Origin: Hyperoodon ampullatus
Lineage: Eukaryota > Chordata > Mammalia > Artiodactyla > Ziphiidae
NCBI GenBank assembly: GCA_949752795.1
Contig: CATKHW010000422.1
Location: 3,348,001-3,412,000, forward strand
Direction: 5' to 3'
DNA length: 64,000 nucleotides
The position numbers were made by a program, and so were the translations under genes. The notes under the pieces are model-generated. The model was not told the DNA's origin and made no database searches. It saw only the letters and a program-made list of their open reading frames with translations. Below are positions 63,496 through 64,000 of this stretch, one piece after another; position 1 is the first letter of the stretch; each line of letters starts with the position of its first letter.

Positions 63496-64000
63496 GAAGA
63501 CAATGATCATGGAGCATTCTGATGACAAGCTTGTGGAGTATTGTGATGACAATGACGTGGAGCGTTGTGATGAAAAGGGCATGGAGCATTCTGATGAAAA
63601 AGGCATGGAGCCTTTTCATGACAGTGTTCAAGGAGTATTCTGACGACAAGTGTCAGGGAGCATTGTGATGACAAGTGTATTGAGAATTGTGATGACAAAG
63701 GTCATGGAGCATTGTGACGACAAGTGCATGGAGTATTGTCATGACAGTCATCATGCAGTGTTGTGATGACAAGTGTTATGGAACATTGTGATCAGAAGGG
63801 GTTGGAGCATTGTGATGACAGAGGTCATGGACCATTTTGATTTCAAGGAGCATGGAGCATTGTGATGACAAGGGCAAGGAGCAATGTGATCCCAAGGTTC
63901 ATGGAGGATTGTGATGAAAATGGTAAAGGAGTATTGTTATGACAAGCTCATGGAGCATTGTGATGACAAGGTCATGTAGGATTTTGATGACACAGGCATG
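63496..64000 (+). repeat. Minisatellite super-repeat, copy 3 (partial)
   Basis: Restarts with 'gatgacaagcttgtggag' at about 63520, as at about 61213 in copy 2, and follows it to the window end. Confidence 0.75.

Larger units (their letters stand above)
57500..64000 (+). repeat. Minisatellite with 24-26 bp units
   Basis: The unit is close to catggagcattgtgatgac followed by aaggg or agggg with an optional t. By length, about 260 units fit in the window, and the array runs off the right end. Units of 24, 25 and 26 bases alternate, so reading frames wander. Open frames on both strands (for example repeats of GMEHCDDK or HHNAPCP) follow from the unit and lack any other sign of coding. Variant units form higher-order blocks, listed separately. 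Confidence 0.97.

Noticed and set aside
57697..63698. Many open frames on both strands of the minisatellite (His/Cys-rich or Glu/Asp-rich peptides)
   Set aside because: They are translations of a 24-26 bp unit with few stop words. Unit length changes shift the frame constantly and there is no other coding sign.

Overview
This is mammalian repetitive DNA. I can support no intact protein-coding gene and no RNA gene. The 3' ends of LINE-1 (L1) seen here have the form found in cetartiodactyls. The main tandem repeat has a period of 1736-1747 bp. From memory, that matches the common cetacean DNA satellite of about 1.74 kb in baleen and other non-delphinoid whales (about 1.58 kb in dolphins). A non-delphinoid cetacean is therefore my best guess, but it is an inference from period and L1 type, not from a database match.

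Layout. (1) Positions 1-35392 are a satellite array of 20 palindrome-marked monomers plus a leading partial one. Each monomer has three parts: a 74-bp, often perfect palindrome that looks like a decayed mariner-type MITE; about 890 bp of L1 3' end (end of ORF2, 3' UTR, A-rich tail); and about 770 bp I cannot assign. Diagnostic variants sort the monomers into types in the order a b c d a b c/a b c e f f/g d a c e f f f/g h h. The h copies at the right edge are the most diverged. (2) Positions 35393 to about 49660 hold a different tandem repeat with a 2.73-kb unit: five full copies and one diverged partial copy. Each full unit has a GC-rich 600-bp part with long open frames, an old L1 3' end and a younger L1 3' end. 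(3) About 49660-53040 is non-tandem DNA with a three-copy minisatellite, a broken gammaretrovirus-like pol remnant, one exon-like block on the minus strand and another L1 3' UTR. (4) About 53045-57499 holds old, diverged monomers of the 1.74-kb satellite. (5) About 57500-64000 is a 24-26 bp minisatellite with nested higher-order structure (a 172-bp block of seven units, and a 2.2-3.2 kb super-repeat).

There is no operon or pathway here. The interest is in how the array evolves. The palindrome arms co-vary between monomer types, two register switches fall just upstream of palindromes, a 4.03-kb segment recurs apparently without change at an offset of 6950 bp, and two unrelated tandem repeats were both built on L1 3' ends. 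Nearly all open frames are repeat by-products, and the most conserved ones begin at TTG or GTG rather than ATG.
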